This document shows, one piece after another, positions 46,841-58,201 of a DNA stretch of 64,000 bases (positions are counted from its first letter, which is position 1; each line of letters opens with the position of its first letter). Made by a program: the position numbers and the translations under genes. The notes below the pieces were generated by a model. That model did not search any database and had not been told where the DNA came from. It saw nothing but the letters and a program-made list of their open reading frames with translations. Source of the stretch: Sympetrum striolatum (Eukaryota > Arthropoda > Insecta > Odonata > Libellulidae); contig OX388345.1 of NCBI GenBank assembly GCA_947579665.1, positions 66,765,454 to 66,829,453 on the forward strand, written 5' to 3'.

Positions 46841-47193
46841 CTTTACCGTATCCACGCATTGGTGTGCAAGTGAGGAATAAACGTACAACCAAAACAAAAT
46901 GTATCAACACATTCTTGGCTGTACATAACAATGATAAAAATAAAACGTCTTCATTCGGGCGAGATTGAGAATAAAAGTGTCCTATCATCATAAATTATGC
47001 AATAATTATTGTACGAATTACTTCAAAGAGATATTATGAGGAAAATGAAAACAAATACGGATATTAAAAAATACGTATAAATGGAATGTGGTGGGTATAG
47101 TGTAACATCTATTTGGAATAGTTAATTCTAGGATTTAGCAATGTCACCAGAATTAACAAGCGTGAAAAACCGAGAATTACGTTCAGTCCGCTA
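46841..47193. other. Non-coding stretch
   Basis: Nothing supportable; short frames antisense to the MITE flank are without motifs. Confidence 0.5.
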
Positions 47194-47331
47194 GAAAGAA
47201 ATATTTTTTCTTAGTTTCCACGAAACAGTTTTGACGCCGATCAGTTTTGACTTGTTTGAGTCATCTAGGACCAGTCGAAACTGGTTGACGTAAAAACTTT
47301 GCGGAGACTATAAAATGATTTTATTTCTTTC
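47194..47331. repeat. Dyad element with CAGTTTTGAC / GTCGAAACTG halves (copy E)
   Basis: Arms pair over about 50 bp: AAAGAAAT at both ends, then AGTTTTGACGCC against its inverted partner, and CAGTTTTGACTTG against CCAGTCGAAACTG. The centre reads GACTTGTTTGAGTCATCTAG, the same order as the core CATCTTCAG part of copy A. Here the GTTT(C/T)GAC half of the core is included in the arms. Confidence 0.65.
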
Positions 47332-48490
47332 TCCACGTAGTCCAACCAAATATAGCTTAGCCACATGGATTGTATTCGATATGCAAGGAGAGCTTTACGA
47401 CTGTCTAATTTTAGGATTTGGGAGTAGATTGGAAATTTAACATTGTTTTATTGCATATTTGATTCAGAACTTTCGTTGGTTGAGGTATTATTGTGTTAAC
47501 ATAGTCTGATAGCAGTTATCTTTAATTTTATTCGGTAAAAGTTAAAAAAATCTCAGATAAAGTGAAGTAGGAGTATGAATTTATATTTGTTTTGATTATA
47601 ATCTTCCACTAGGCAAAGGCCAGGAATATTAATTAATAATTATTTGAAAGAGGCAATATGAAAATAGTTCGATATGTTAGCGCAACTGCATTCAGAAATG
47701 TATCCTAGGTCAAAATTTGCTAACTTTGGCCAGTTTGAAAACATTCAGCGGGAAGTATTCCGACTCGAAGACATTGAGTAGGACAAACCTTCTCTTGGAT
47801 GAGTTAAAAGGAACATCTGGAGCTTTTACGCCACATCCTTTACCGCTATACCATGTTACGAAACCATTATCTCAGAGACGGGTATTTTGAGTAACTGAAG
47901 CGATGACATTCATGTGAGACAATTTCAGAAGACCAAGTCCTCCAAATGTTTGTAAACTAACTTCCTATACGAATTAAAAACGTAACTATAAAGGAATCCT
48001 AGGCAAAACCAATGGTACTGTGCACCTGTGCACATAACAACCTGTGCACATACATATGATTGGAGACGAGGAAATATGAAATTTTTTAACTTCCGTATTT
48101 ATACTCAGTTGTAGTGTAAGAAAATGAAACAGGAATTTCGTATTCTTTCATACCGCAGCAGCGTTGTAACTTCCTGGAGATAATGAGGCTGTTGCACTGA
48201 GGATTCTGCTTTCAATTTAAGTGAGAAAGATAACTAAGTAGGTTTGAAGGAAAATTTATCCTTTTGAGCTGTGCATTTACAGGAAGAAATACTATTTTCA
48301 GTCACTATGTGTGCTTCTTCGACTTCTAAAGGGTTTTCTCTTTCCGAAAAAGATTAAAAGAATTAATTTGTTAGCAGGACAACTATAGCGTTATATATTA
48401 ATATGATTTAAAATTTTAGCGATGAAAAAATCAAACTTGAAGATTCTTGCGGTATGACTTAAATACAAAAAAATTCACTCAAAGGATAAA
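47332..48490. other. Non-coding stretch with a small CTGTGCAC repeat
   Basis: CTGTGCAC occurs three times within 48014-48057 (CTGTGCACCTGTGCACATAA, then CCTGTGCACATAC). No gene is visible. Confidence 0.5.
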
Positions 48491-48565
48491 CGGAGAAGAA
48501 AAATTGACAGGGCTGGACCTCGATCCCTTGACCTTCCGCACAATCGCGTTCCAGGTTTAAACCCT
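48491..48565 (-). repeat. Eroded SINE, same tail as 15850 copy
   Basis: The minus strand shows a weak B-box (GGGATCGAGGTCC) followed by AGCCCTGTCAATTTTTCTTC. The CCTGTCA...TTTCTTC order matches the copies at 15850 and 54131. The A-box region is not recognisable. Confidence 0.45.
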
Positions 48566-49879
48566 CCCCTTTCCTCAGATAAAAATAGTTTTAATTCTAG
48601 TCGAATTCAATCGAACTGTTTTAAATTTCCAGCTATATGTTTTATAATAGCGTATCATGACTTTAGTGACCTTGCAGACACCTTTCGATTTTTCTTTATA
48701 TTCCAGGCCCTACTCCTCTACTGTAATTAAATGACGTTGGCAGCATTTTCGTATGTTTTACGATTATTAATTTAGTTAAAAATTGCATAATCAAACTGAA
48801 GTGCGCGCAGAGATGGAGTCTTCGATTAAAATGGATTCAAAAAAATAATATATTAACATTGTGAGACAATCGCGGACAGAAACTTGTGGACCCTAAATGT
48901 AACCTACGATCCCCAAGAGATCCGCGGTCCACTGGTTGAGAGTTTATATGTTATATAAGATTATCTATAAGTTGTGAGAATGGTGAGAGGAAAACGGTAG
49001 TTAGTTTCATACACGTGAATTCAGGGTCTCGTTTATCTAGCATTCACCTTCACCGCTGACGCTCACGCTACTATTCTAGATGAGATCATTTCTATCGAAG
49101 AATTTTCACCCGTATAAACAAGATATGGGCCTTCTTCTAAGCGACTATTCAGCTCCTGCGTCATAATGGATTTGTTCATGGATGAATTAACCTACGTCAT
49201 ACACCACAAAAGATCTATCAAACCAAAACAACCCCTCTTGTCCTCGTGACTAGAGATATTCAATCCCACGATCCGATAAATTAAGATCATACTCAGGCCA
49301 ATACACAGCAGGTTACCAACCGATGTGCTGAATAAATGGAAAGACAGGTTGGTAGTGAAGAAAGGATAAAAGGAATTCCTCTTTTTTCAAAGGAAATCAC
49401 TAATCACCATGCCAAACAGACACTCGAGCAGCTCTTCCTCACGATAATAAGAGTAATTTCGACACCCGTGGACCGTAAATAGACTATGGGTGTACCGAAA
49501 ACTTTTGTACCAATCCATAATCCATGTTCATCCTCATCTTTTAAAGGTAACATCGCTGAGACGAATTTTTATTTCCCTTTATTATTTTGATCTACGTTTT
49601 GTGCCACCGATAACATATTTTATCTCAGCACCAAAGCGATTTCTCCTTCTAACTTACACAAGTAAAATACTGGTTAATATATGCCTACGACTATTCATTG
49701 AGTACTGTTAAAGAAAACATCGCCAAAATAACACCAGCACTTAGCGTACTACTGGAGGGAGCCCTTGTGAAAGCCCTCCCCACATTACGGCTCTTCCACT
49801 TCGGGAATCACTGGTATATCACTGGAGGAAACACTACAGTACACGCGGAATAAAATAAAACAGCCACTTTCGAAGGATC
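48566..49879. other. Non-coding stretch, possibly start of the first intron of the 50022 gene
   Basis: No exon or repeat is supported. GC begins to rise from about 49740 toward the island around the minus-strand exon. Confidence 0.45.
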
Positions 49880-50021
49880 ACTCCACAGCGGGTAACAGCG
49901 AGAGAATCGGCGGGATCGGAGCCTCCGAAAGCCGGCAATCCACCACGGGACGGTTGGTCGTTTTCGCCAATCCCTATGGGGCAAACGGGCGTCAAGGGGA
50001 TTAGAGGCGACACCCACTCAC

Positions 50022-50140
50022 CGAGAGGTCCGCATGTAGAGAACATCGTCGATGACGAAGAAGTTCTCCCCAATCTCCGCAATCGCCTCGTACACTCCCA
50101 TCTCCTTCCTGAGAACCCGAGCGGCGGGCAAACCGCTCAT
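50022..50140 (-). CDS. Coding exon (probably first coding exon), unrecognised protein
   Basis: Reading down from an ATG at 50140: MSGLPAARVLRKEMGVYEAI, then AEIGENFFVIDDVLYMRTS and the first two bases of the next codon. It ends in a strong donor (CTCTCG then GTGAGTGGG, intron from 50021), so the exon is 119 bases, phase 2 out. Codon use (GAG AAC TTC TTC GTC ATC GAC) looks like real coding DNA and unlike all flanking sequence. The ATG is the first in frame after a stop at about 50231. Two alternatives: an acceptor (GGGTTCTCAG, exon from 50108) preceded by a CTAAC branch site at about 50160, which would make it internal, starting at KEMGVYEAI; or an acceptor at TTGGCCAG further up. I do not recognise the family. 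The neighbouring DNA below is AT-rich and intron-like for tens of kilobases. Confidence 0.72.
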
Positions 50141-50413
50141 GATTTCCAGCAGCGAGCGGGTTAGCACGAGAGAACACCACCAACTGGCCAACAGACACCG
50201 CAGACGAGGAAGGACTCGACGAAAAGGGGTCCGCTAATATCATCCTGCCCGGATCGCCGCTTTCCTCCTTCCCCACCGTCATTTCCTCCGTCCTTCCCGC
50301 CTCCCATTTTATTTAACACACGCTGCCACACGCTCTCACACGAACCCTCTCTAGCATCCATTTCCCCTCCCACCTGACCTCTTCCTTTCTCTCTGCCCCG
50401 CCATTCCGAGCCA

Positions 50414-50450
50414 ATGGGTTCCACCAACGCGATCGCAAAAACCTCATCCC
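50414..50450 (+). CDS. Weak candidate start exon, plus strand
   Basis: An ATG in good context (GAGCCAATGGG) opens a 12-codon frame, MGSTNAIAKTSS plus one base, that runs into a strong donor (CATCCC then GTGAGTAAT). A pyrimidine-rich stretch precedes it. If real it would share the GC-rich island with the minus-strand gene in a head-to-head arrangement. The peptide is too short to judge. Confidence 0.2.
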
Positions 50451-50802
50451 GTGAGTAATTTCAGTGTTACCAGGTAGTGTGTGTTAGGAGAGATGGAGGG
50501 AGAGGGGGGGAGGGACGGGGAAAACCCAAGTGGAGCTGGAGAAGAAATGGAATGGGTTTCGAAAGTGTGATGCGAAATTAATTTCGTGAGATAATCGGCC
50601 AGAAACAATTTACGCGAAAACGTAAACAGGTGAGGTTTACGGGGAAGTGAAAAACGGTTTGGGGCGAAACGTGAAATATTCGCTGGAAGCGATGGGATTT
50701 CTCGGGAGCACAATACGAGATTGATTTGACGAACTAGAGAAACTATCGAATTGAAAGTAATTAGTGGACAGTTAATTGACTGAACCAAATTAGTCAATAA
50801 TT

Positions 50803-50923
50803 ATGAAATAAAGGAACGCACTTTGTAATTTCCACACAATATCATTAAACAATTTTGTGTATATTGTGTAATATTATTAAATAATATAGTGTGGAAATTA
50901 TAAAGTGTGTTCCTTTATTTCAT
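50803..50923. repeat. Near-complete palindromic MITE, 121 bp
   Basis: ATGAAATAAAGGAAC(G/A)CACT, then TT(G/A)TAATTTCCACAC, is present at the left end and inverted at the right; pairing covers almost the whole length with a tiny centre near 50863. No target duplication is obvious. It could form a long hairpin RNA if transcribed. Confidence 0.8.
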
Positions 50924-51726
50924 GATGTTGATCCACGTAGTACGGTCAGAAATGATTGATTATAGTTAATAGTCAATTATAATATCATACTGATAAATTT
51001 AAAGTGATTGATAAAATATATTATAAATATACAATCATGATAAATAAATAGATAAGTATAATACTATAAAGATATGCTAATGAAATACTTATAAATATAT
51101 TTCATAATGTAGCAACAGAAATAAAATGATAACGTGGAATCAGATAATATGAATATTCGGTCATATTTAATAAATTGATAATAAATATTAAAATAAGATG
51201 GCAAATTAACGAAATATTTATAAATATTCAATAATATGAAAATAATGATGAAATCATATTGGAGTCATACGACGGCTTCGCGGTTGAGGAAGTATGCTGG
51301 CTACAGTAGAACACGCTCAAAAATAGATACGGGAGCTATCCGAAATCCGCTACTTAAGCAAGTGAAATGAACCATCGGCCTTGTTACAGATTCGCGTAAC
51401 TGCCACGTGATTATATTTCCACCGATCCCAACTCAACAAAAACGGTTAATCCCTGAAAATAAAATAGAATTTGTCAAAGTAGGATGAAAAGCGATACGGA
51501 GCCGCCGCAAAACCGCAACCGTGAACAGTTGGAGAGAAAGGACTGCAAAAAGTAATCGGAAAGCTGTCACGGAGTTGAGGATATCACTAATGATTCCGAG
51601 CCTGACCCCGCCCACGAAAGGCAAAAAATTTGATTTTTGGGACAAAGGTAGGTTTCGATGCTGAAACCGAGCAATCCGTCCATCAAACCCTAATAATTAC
51701 CAGGAAACGCCCCTGGAGATGAATCA
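50924..51726. other. AT-rich stretch with ATAAATATA-type words
   Basis: 51000-51240 is dominated by recurring AATAAATAT and TTATAAATAT words without a regular period. Composition returns to mixed from 51260. No gene is visible. Confidence 0.45.
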
Positions 51727-51816
51727 TTACCGCGCTAACCGCTGATTATGGGCATAATTTGCGAGCTGACCTGGTTTTAAAAATATCCTAAACGCAAACT
51801 CACGATTATTCCGAAT
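51727..51816 (-). CDS. Weak candidate terminal exon, unknown protein
   Basis: A very strong acceptor (CGGTCTCCGTTCTCCTCCTAG, above 51816) opens directly into a 29-codon frame, IRNNREFAFRIFLKPGQLAN then YAHNQRLAR, ending in TAA at 51727. A donor inside (AATC then GTGAGTTTG) would instead leave a 13-base microexon. The frame is short and unrecognised, so only the acceptor is persuasive. It lies 1.6 kb upstream, in the same orientation, of the 50022 exon. Confidence 0.22.
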   Translation of the reverse strand: MRNNREFAFRIFLKPGQLANYAHNQRLAR

Positions 51817-52543
51817 CTAGGAGGAGAACGGAGACCGAGAGAGTGGAAATGAAGGGGCCGCGGAAAAAACCGAGAGGGGAAGTGACATCTGGAATTAAAT
51901 ATTTGAAATTGAACTGACCCCAGGAAAATCACGTTCTTTGCTGGAGGCAATTGATAATTCATCTCGAAATTTCAATCATGGATCCCCGCTTCACGGTCAA
52001 GTTTGCCAATTTCCAATTGGCGCTCATTAGAAAGGTGCGAAGATAAAAGAAACACCTCGGCGAGTATTCCCGGATTCAGGCTCCTTAGCGTTAATCAAAT
52101 CATGATTTAGAAATTGCGCATTTATTTGCGGAATTAATCGAATCGAGGAGAATTGCGAATTGCATTGGGAAACGCATTTAAAAGGACGATGCGTCAATTA
52201 CCATGTCTTTCGTTTAGCGGCGTTCGACTCGGAGACATCAACGCGCGAAGATTAATGGATTTTTTACCATCGATTATTTCGGAGTAGAAATTCTGATTCT
52301 AATTATTCGAGGGGCAAATTCGTGATGTTGAGGCGCGATTGTTTTGTTGTTGTTCCTGAAGAACACATGGGCTGTTGATTTGGAAAAGACAGGGAAGTGT
52401 ATTCAGACCCATATTTTCATCCACGTGGGCTGCTGGCGCCACCGGTCACACCCTTGAAAGCAAAACAAAACGCCCAACGCAGAAGCTTTAAAGCGCGAAG
52501 TATCTCATCCATCACACATCCTTCCTGTCCTAGTTTTTTTCAG
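51817..52543. other. Non-coding stretch with homeodomain-like words
   Basis: From 52080 to 52330 there is an unusual density of TTAAT, ATTAAT and TAATTA words together with CGATTATTT and TTTATTTGCGG, at mixed composition and without an open frame. This resembles an arthropod enhancer or conserved non-coding element. That is only an impression from base composition. Confidence 0.3.
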
Positions 52544-52684
52544 TTCGTCGTCTCAAGAATTGCGAAAAAGCCTAGAAACCAAGGTTCTGGCCCTCCGAAA
52601 TCTCGGAAAGGAGAGGAGAGGATGTTGAATATGAGAGCATTACTCTTAATACCCTCTCATCCTAATTTCGAAACCCGCACGTGA
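52544..52684 (+). CDS. Candidate terminal exon, unknown protein
   Basis: A very strong acceptor (CCTTCCTGTCCTAGTTTTTTTCAG in positions 52520-52543) is followed by a 46-codon frame, FVVSRIAKKPRNQGSGPPKS, RKGEERMLNMRALLLIPSHP and NFETRT, then TGA (52682-52684). The N-terminal half is basic and the rest has no motif. The same frame is open upstream of the acceptor to 52397, so an unspliced 95-residue reading is possible, though that has no clear start. GC is moderately high across 52390-53060 and open frames on both strands there are partly compositional. I recognise no family. Confidence 0.27.
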   Translation, partial: FVVSRIAKKPRNQGSGPPKSRKGEERMLNMRALLLIPSHPNFETRT

Positions 52685-54130
52685 TACCATCGCAAATTCA
52701 ATGTCATGCGAGCGAGTTCCGAAAATAACTACATCTTTATCGCAGGACGGCAGGAGGATGTGGGCAGCCTAAACGAAAGTAATAACGAAATATGGAAGGA
52801 GCAGAGATGAAAGAGGGGGATGCGAGCTATTGAAACTTCTTCGCAAAACTACTCATTTCCTACCAGCCGAAATATCGCGCAATTTCATCTCCGTCCCTTC
52901 TTCATGGCATGCCCTCTGTCCATCCGGTCATACAGATGCTAACCACAACATTTCCTCTGCCTCTCCCCACGCGGGCACATCCCCGTCGCCGCCGACCGCA
53001 GAGGGACGGTGAAAATACTCCTGCTTTACGCTTCCAAATGCGCGCTAATGTGCATCGGCGCAGTATCTCAGCTCTAGTTATGCAGGATGCATGATTTTCC
53101 TGCATTTTTCTCCGAAAACCCTTTTTCCTGATCCCTCTGCGGTCCTCTGCGAAGGAGATTAACTACACTGCTTGTTCCTGCCGATGAGTCACGGATGATG
53201 AGGTGCCCTAAAAGAAGGCGAGATGTAATTGCCTAACCGGCATCATCATCATTAGTGGCCTAATTATCTCTGAAATCGATGTCATTCTTATTTTTTTAAG
53301 GGACACGTAAGTACTACACATTTATTTACCGGGTGCTGGAGCTGAAATTCTTTTGTCAAGTAACGGTGTGGGTATGCAATACAGAAGTGAGATTCCATCA
53401 GCATTCATTAGGATTAAAAAAGTAACACCTAATTAATATTGCTTTTACTTAGCATAAAACATTATTTCGTAAATCTCCCAAGGATTTTTGTATAAAATTA
53501 TTCCAGAATTCGTGAGCTCTTCGGTTGACTGAAAAATCCTTTTTTTATCAAAAAATTAATTAGCCATTTACTCTTTCTATAAAAATCATAATTCCAATAA
53601 CTCATTTATATTTTACAACTATTATTTAAGTCTTCTTCTGATAGACAACATTAATGGTAAAAACACACGGAAACGGTTACAGTGTAACTTCAACTTGATG
53701 AATGAACGGCTTGGATCCATACTTGCTTGCAAGCCAAAATAACTATATATTTTCTCACACTCAATCCAAGAGGATATCCTCACTGATTTAATCTTGACCG
53801 ACCAAAGCTATTATACCTTCATTGGAGAAAATAACAAGTGCTTATTCGGGCCAAGGACGATGATGACGGTTAAAGTAAAGCAATCCCATCAGTTCATCTG
53901 ACACTAATTTGACTACTTCGTATAATAGAAAATAATGGAAATGGAGAACAAAATTTTTGTTAGAAAATTGTTACAAGCATAAATTTTCATATTTGTTAAA
54001 CCAGGCTTCATCGCCGATTTTTTTCATAATACTGACTGATTTGATAGCACATTATTATCTTATAATACAAAAGATCATGGCAAGGAAGAGAAATGAAAAT
54101 TTGCATGGTTAGGCAAGCATCGGAAAATGT
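52685..54130. other. Non-coding stretch
   Basis: GC stays moderately high to about 53060, with open frames on both strands and no motif, then drops. CATCATCATCATT at 53241-53254 is a tiny microsatellite. Nothing else was found. Confidence 0.45.
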
Positions 54131-54241
54131 CCAAGAAGAAACGAAAAGGCTGACGAAACCAGGGGTCGAACGTAGATCATATTCCTTCCGGACGGATGTT
54201 TTATCGCTTCCATCCGTCGTAAGAGCTCACGTTCATTTCCC
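54131..54241 (-). repeat. tRNA-derived SINE (CGTCAGCC/TTTCTTC tail)
   Basis: The minus strand has a B-box-like CGTTCGACCCC within a T-arm (CTACGTTCGACCCCTGG), then CGTCAGCCTTTTCGTTTCTTC. The tail layout matches the copies at 15850 and 48491. The anticodon-region segment (GATGGAAGCGATAAAACATC) can form a small stem. Confidence 0.55.
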
Positions 54242-55412
54242 GGTCATTTGATATTCAATAACTTCCATTTATTAATTTTTTAGAATATTTTAACTTAATA
54301 GAATAAAATATAATATAATGAGTACTGAGTATAATTATTAGGAATAGATAATACGGCTTCACAAGAAGTCGAATTCATTCAATTACTTCATGAACCCTTC
54401 AGGAGAAAGCAAGGGCTTAAAAAGAAAATACAGGTCAATTAAGATGAGAAATACAATCATCCAAACACGCCTTTGTATTGGAAGAAATTGCGACTAGGAA
54501 ATCCCATCTTCCATTTAACTCTTGTCAAATACAAACACATACAAACAAGAATATAACCAATTACATATATAGATATGTTTAAACATTTAATGCGGAAATA
54601 GATAGGTAATATGGAAAGATAGCATGATTTTGTGGAGAGGATAAGAAACGGTAATAAATTTGACCACGGAAAAAAGCTTCCACTGCAGGAAAACAACCCC
54701 AAAGAGAAGGAGAGTATGTGTAGAAAAGATTTTAAGAAAGAAATATATTCCATCATTAATTTTACCTACACTTCACCTATTTTTTCGGAAGAGATTTCCT
54801 ACCCAGCAGTAGATATTTCTTGATAAGCAGTTCAACTACAAACATACCATTGCCTTCAAGCTTTTCGCAAATGTCATTAACAGCCCAAAATGTTAATGCT
54901 CCAAGGAGCTCTCATATATTCAATATTTCTTGCACGTTAATGCGGAAGTGTCAAATATGTCTACGTAGGATTAGGGCAAAGTTTTCCGATGGCCCCGAGT
55001 CGTAGTGCTCAATCGACATAAAATCTTCGACCGGAAATCCGCATTAATCCGGTGTTTCGCTTGAGCGAGGATTTATTCTATTCGAGCATACCTTCGCTAT
55101 TACAGATGCTGATGCAGACTCCCTTTGTTCTCTCTACGCAGCATTATTATGCAAGCACTTTTCGAGCATTGTCCACGAAGCGTGGCTAATATCCGACTAC
55201 ATAAGACGCATGCTAACTTGTAATAGCATTGTAAGACTCTGTTGGCCACGCGACTGCGAACTTCATCAATAAATAATGACGAATCAGGAACTAGAGGTGT
55301 TTCATTGCTTGCCTTCATTTTCTCGAAATCATACGATAATTCATTGAGTAAATTCGTCTACTCCATCAAAAAGTAAACGTTCATAGGACTTTCCTCCGAG
55401 AATTTGACTCAC
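54242..55412. other. AT-rich non-coding stretch
   Basis: Open frames at 54457-54823 overlap on both strands and show no motif; 54820-55318 likewise. Nothing supportable was found. Confidence 0.45.
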
Positions 55413-55436
55413 CTTGTCTATAAAAAGTAACATTTT
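55413..55436 (-). CDS. Candidate 24-base microexon
   Basis: On the minus strand an excellent acceptor (GGCTTTCTGTCCTTTTTAG) and an excellent donor (GACAAG then GTGAGTCAA, AAG|GTGAGT) are separated by just 24 bases. These read KMLLFIDK in phase 0 and NVTFYRQ in another frame. Both splice signals are near consensus, which is rare by chance so close together. A protein call from eight residues is impossible, and a non-coding exon or a decoy pair is possible. Confidence 0.3.
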
Positions 55437-58201
55437 CTAAAAAGGACAGAAAGCCATGAGTATGCACAAAATGAAACGAGAAAATTAAATTAAGTTCATT
55501 GTAGTACTAGAATTACAGAGCCGATGAGAACTTCGCTGATCATTGATACTGAATGAATCCACCTTGATCTTGACATAGCTATTATTCTCACTCATTAAAA
55601 TGGCTGGGATTGATCTAGTACAATATAAGTGAGAAGCCAATGAATGGAATTGTATAAAATCATCGTTATTTTTTTTTATTAGAAGTTTCGCGGAAATCAA
55701 TCATTCCCAACCCTCGCTAATGCCGAATTTAATGTCCAACATTTTAGGAAAAAAATATTATAAATTACAAGAAATATCTTGTACAGCGATAAACTAGTTC
55801 TCACAAATAGTTTTCTGGGCTCTATACTTTGAATAAGCCGATAGTCTCAAGCATACGTACACCAAAAGTAAACTACTAGAAACAGAGGCACTGAGGTGTA
55901 TTGGAAATTCTTCCTCCACTTCAAATGATAAGTTGCACATAAATAATATTTGCATGTACCATAATATAAGTAAACAGTAGCAAGAGCTATGAAATACAGA
56001 TCGGGATTTTAGAACACATGAACTTCCCCGTGGATTGCCGGGGTCTATCAGTGCGCCCCTGTAGAGATAATGTTCTGTTTTCATTCTGTCTCAAGAGAAT
56101 TTCAAACATAACTTATATGACTACCTTCTATACACAATACAGCATATTACTGATATGCTTTACTTCAAAAAATCCGCGGTCCTATTAATTACCCATCGAT
56201 GCAATGTGACTATACAAAATATGACAAAAAATTTCCTTAAATATAGTTTTGATAAATGTCGATCACCTAATCTTATTTCACTATGTCCCATAAGAGTCCC
56301 CACCGGTCCAGAGGAACAGTGTAACTTATTTATCCAACTTCTTCTTTGATGCTGTTATTGATCCTCGGTGTCATATTCACTCAAATTGTAATTCACTTAA
56401 ACATTTGTTCGACTTATATTAATCTGTAACATCGCTTAAGTAATTGGCTGATGTTAATATTTCATTCGAGTCATACGTTTATTAAATACATATCAATGCA
56501 TTAATACAACTCTTTTGAGATAGCTAAAAAGGGATTGCGTATGTGTGCTTAACAGTGTAACAGAAGAGCGGTAAGCACGGGTTGGCAATGCGCAAACGAA
56601 GGAAGGTGAGCGATATTTCTCCGTCACCAGGACTTGGAAAACTTTCAATCCGTCTGGGAAGTAAATACTCAAGGGGTCCAAAGAAAAATGACATCCGCTT
56701 CGGACAAACAAGTGTAAGGGCTTTCAAAGGATCGAAAAAATTGACGGTAATAACACTCTTGCATCTCATTTCCCGAATTAATCCCAATGATTGACTGGAA
56801 CATCTCCGCGACACGGAGTTAGCCGTGTGAATAATGACTGTACGCATACATTTGCATACTTAAATGCCGCCGTGTTGAACAATGAACAGGTTTCTTTAGA
56901 GGCGACAGCACCGATGTTACAGTGAGTGAAATCCCCAGTTTACGAAATGTAAGTACTGGAGATTTAACGCCCGAGGTGTGGCAGAAAATCGCACAATAGT
57001 TTTCTGGGGCTTTATGGTAATCGAACATAGAAATTAAATTAAAAGATGAAGGATTTTTAAGAAAAAGTTCAACGCAAATATTATTACTATCGACTTGCGT
57101 TGATACGTTGTATAGAGAATTAGATATTATTATTTTCTTATTAATAAATGCGGAAATTTTAATGAAGAATATTTTCAATCGCGGGTCATGTTGTTTCCGA
57201 TAAATTGGGTCGTCTATGATAGATAAGCAATGAATTAGAGATAAGGAAATCGAATAAAAAACAATAAGATAATAGTCGCATAGAGATAATCGTCTTTTTT
57301 AACAATTAGTTAGTCGGTGACAGGATGAAAAATTTAATATTTTTTAAGAGGAAAGAAAAAATCGACAATTAAAATAAAGAAGTTTTTCTTTAGACAAGTA
57401 GTGCTTATTCATAATACATTCAGCATAAAGAAAAGGATTGCTACAAGCTTCAATTCAAAGAAATTCGAAATTTATCCTGATTATTCACGCAGCCGGGGAC
57501 AGAAAATTATTTGACATCGGAGATAAAAATTGAACATTGAGCCTGATTTACATCATTAAATAATCAAATATCAATCAAGGGTAAAGCAGTCACTATTCGT
57601 GAACAATAGTATTTAAGAAACTGTCAAGGTACCACGAAATTCGTCGAAGTCAAATTTAATTAAAAAATTAATATATCTACAAATGATAAAATTAATCTTT
57701 CTACTGTAACGAATTAAATAAATCATATTATTTATGTGCTCACCACTTAAAAAGAATATCTACTGTAATTGTAAAAAATAATCATTTGATCATTTTCCCT
57801 CGATTGTAATTGATTTTTATTTATATTGAGGAGTTTATTAGAACATGCAGTTGAAATTGTAAGGCGATCACCGGCAGAGTATATTTTTAGGACTATTGCT
57901 TTACAGTATTTGCAATAAATTAAATAAAATAATTAAAAGGTTCAAGTGTATCATTTACAAGGGAATTACCGCTGAATATCTTCAATTTTTACCTAACTGA
58001 AATCCTTTAAAATGATTGCTAATCACGTTAAATCTGTTACACTCATACCGTTTTGAATCTCGGCTAATCCGAAGCCCTTATGCTGAAGCAGATGCCCCAG
58101 GATAATAGGAAGTCTGATCTGTAACCAAATACAATCAATCCAATAGTAAATCCGTAAAAAGCGCTCGTAGAGGGACCCGTAATCTTCTCTCGTTCTTATA
58201 G
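55437..58201. other. Non-coding stretch with one small exon-like interval
   Basis: At 56564-56605 (plus) an acceptor-like TTAACAGTGTAACAG and a donor (AGGAAG then GTGAGCG) enclose 42 bases open in two frames (one gives KSGKHGLAMRKRRK). The signal is weak. The rest, especially 57180-57960, is AT-rich and featureless. Confidence 0.4.

Larger units (their letters stand above)
49880..50450. promoter_or_regulatory. GC-rich, CpG-containing island around the exon at 50022-50140
   Basis: The block stands out sharply in GC and CG content. On the minus strand the segment above the exon (50150-50440) is purine-rich with short upstream ATG frames, as a 5' untranslated leader might be. No TATA box or clear initiator can be fixed. 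The island suggests a promoter or first-exon region, possibly bidirectional given the plus-strand ATG exon candidate at 50414. Confidence 0.45.

Noticed and set aside
50001..50427. Two longer minus-strand frames (93 and 88 codons) overlapping the exon at 50022-50140
   Set aside because: They are in other frames from the exon's coding-like frame, contain low-complexity G/E/S runs, and do not end at splice sites.
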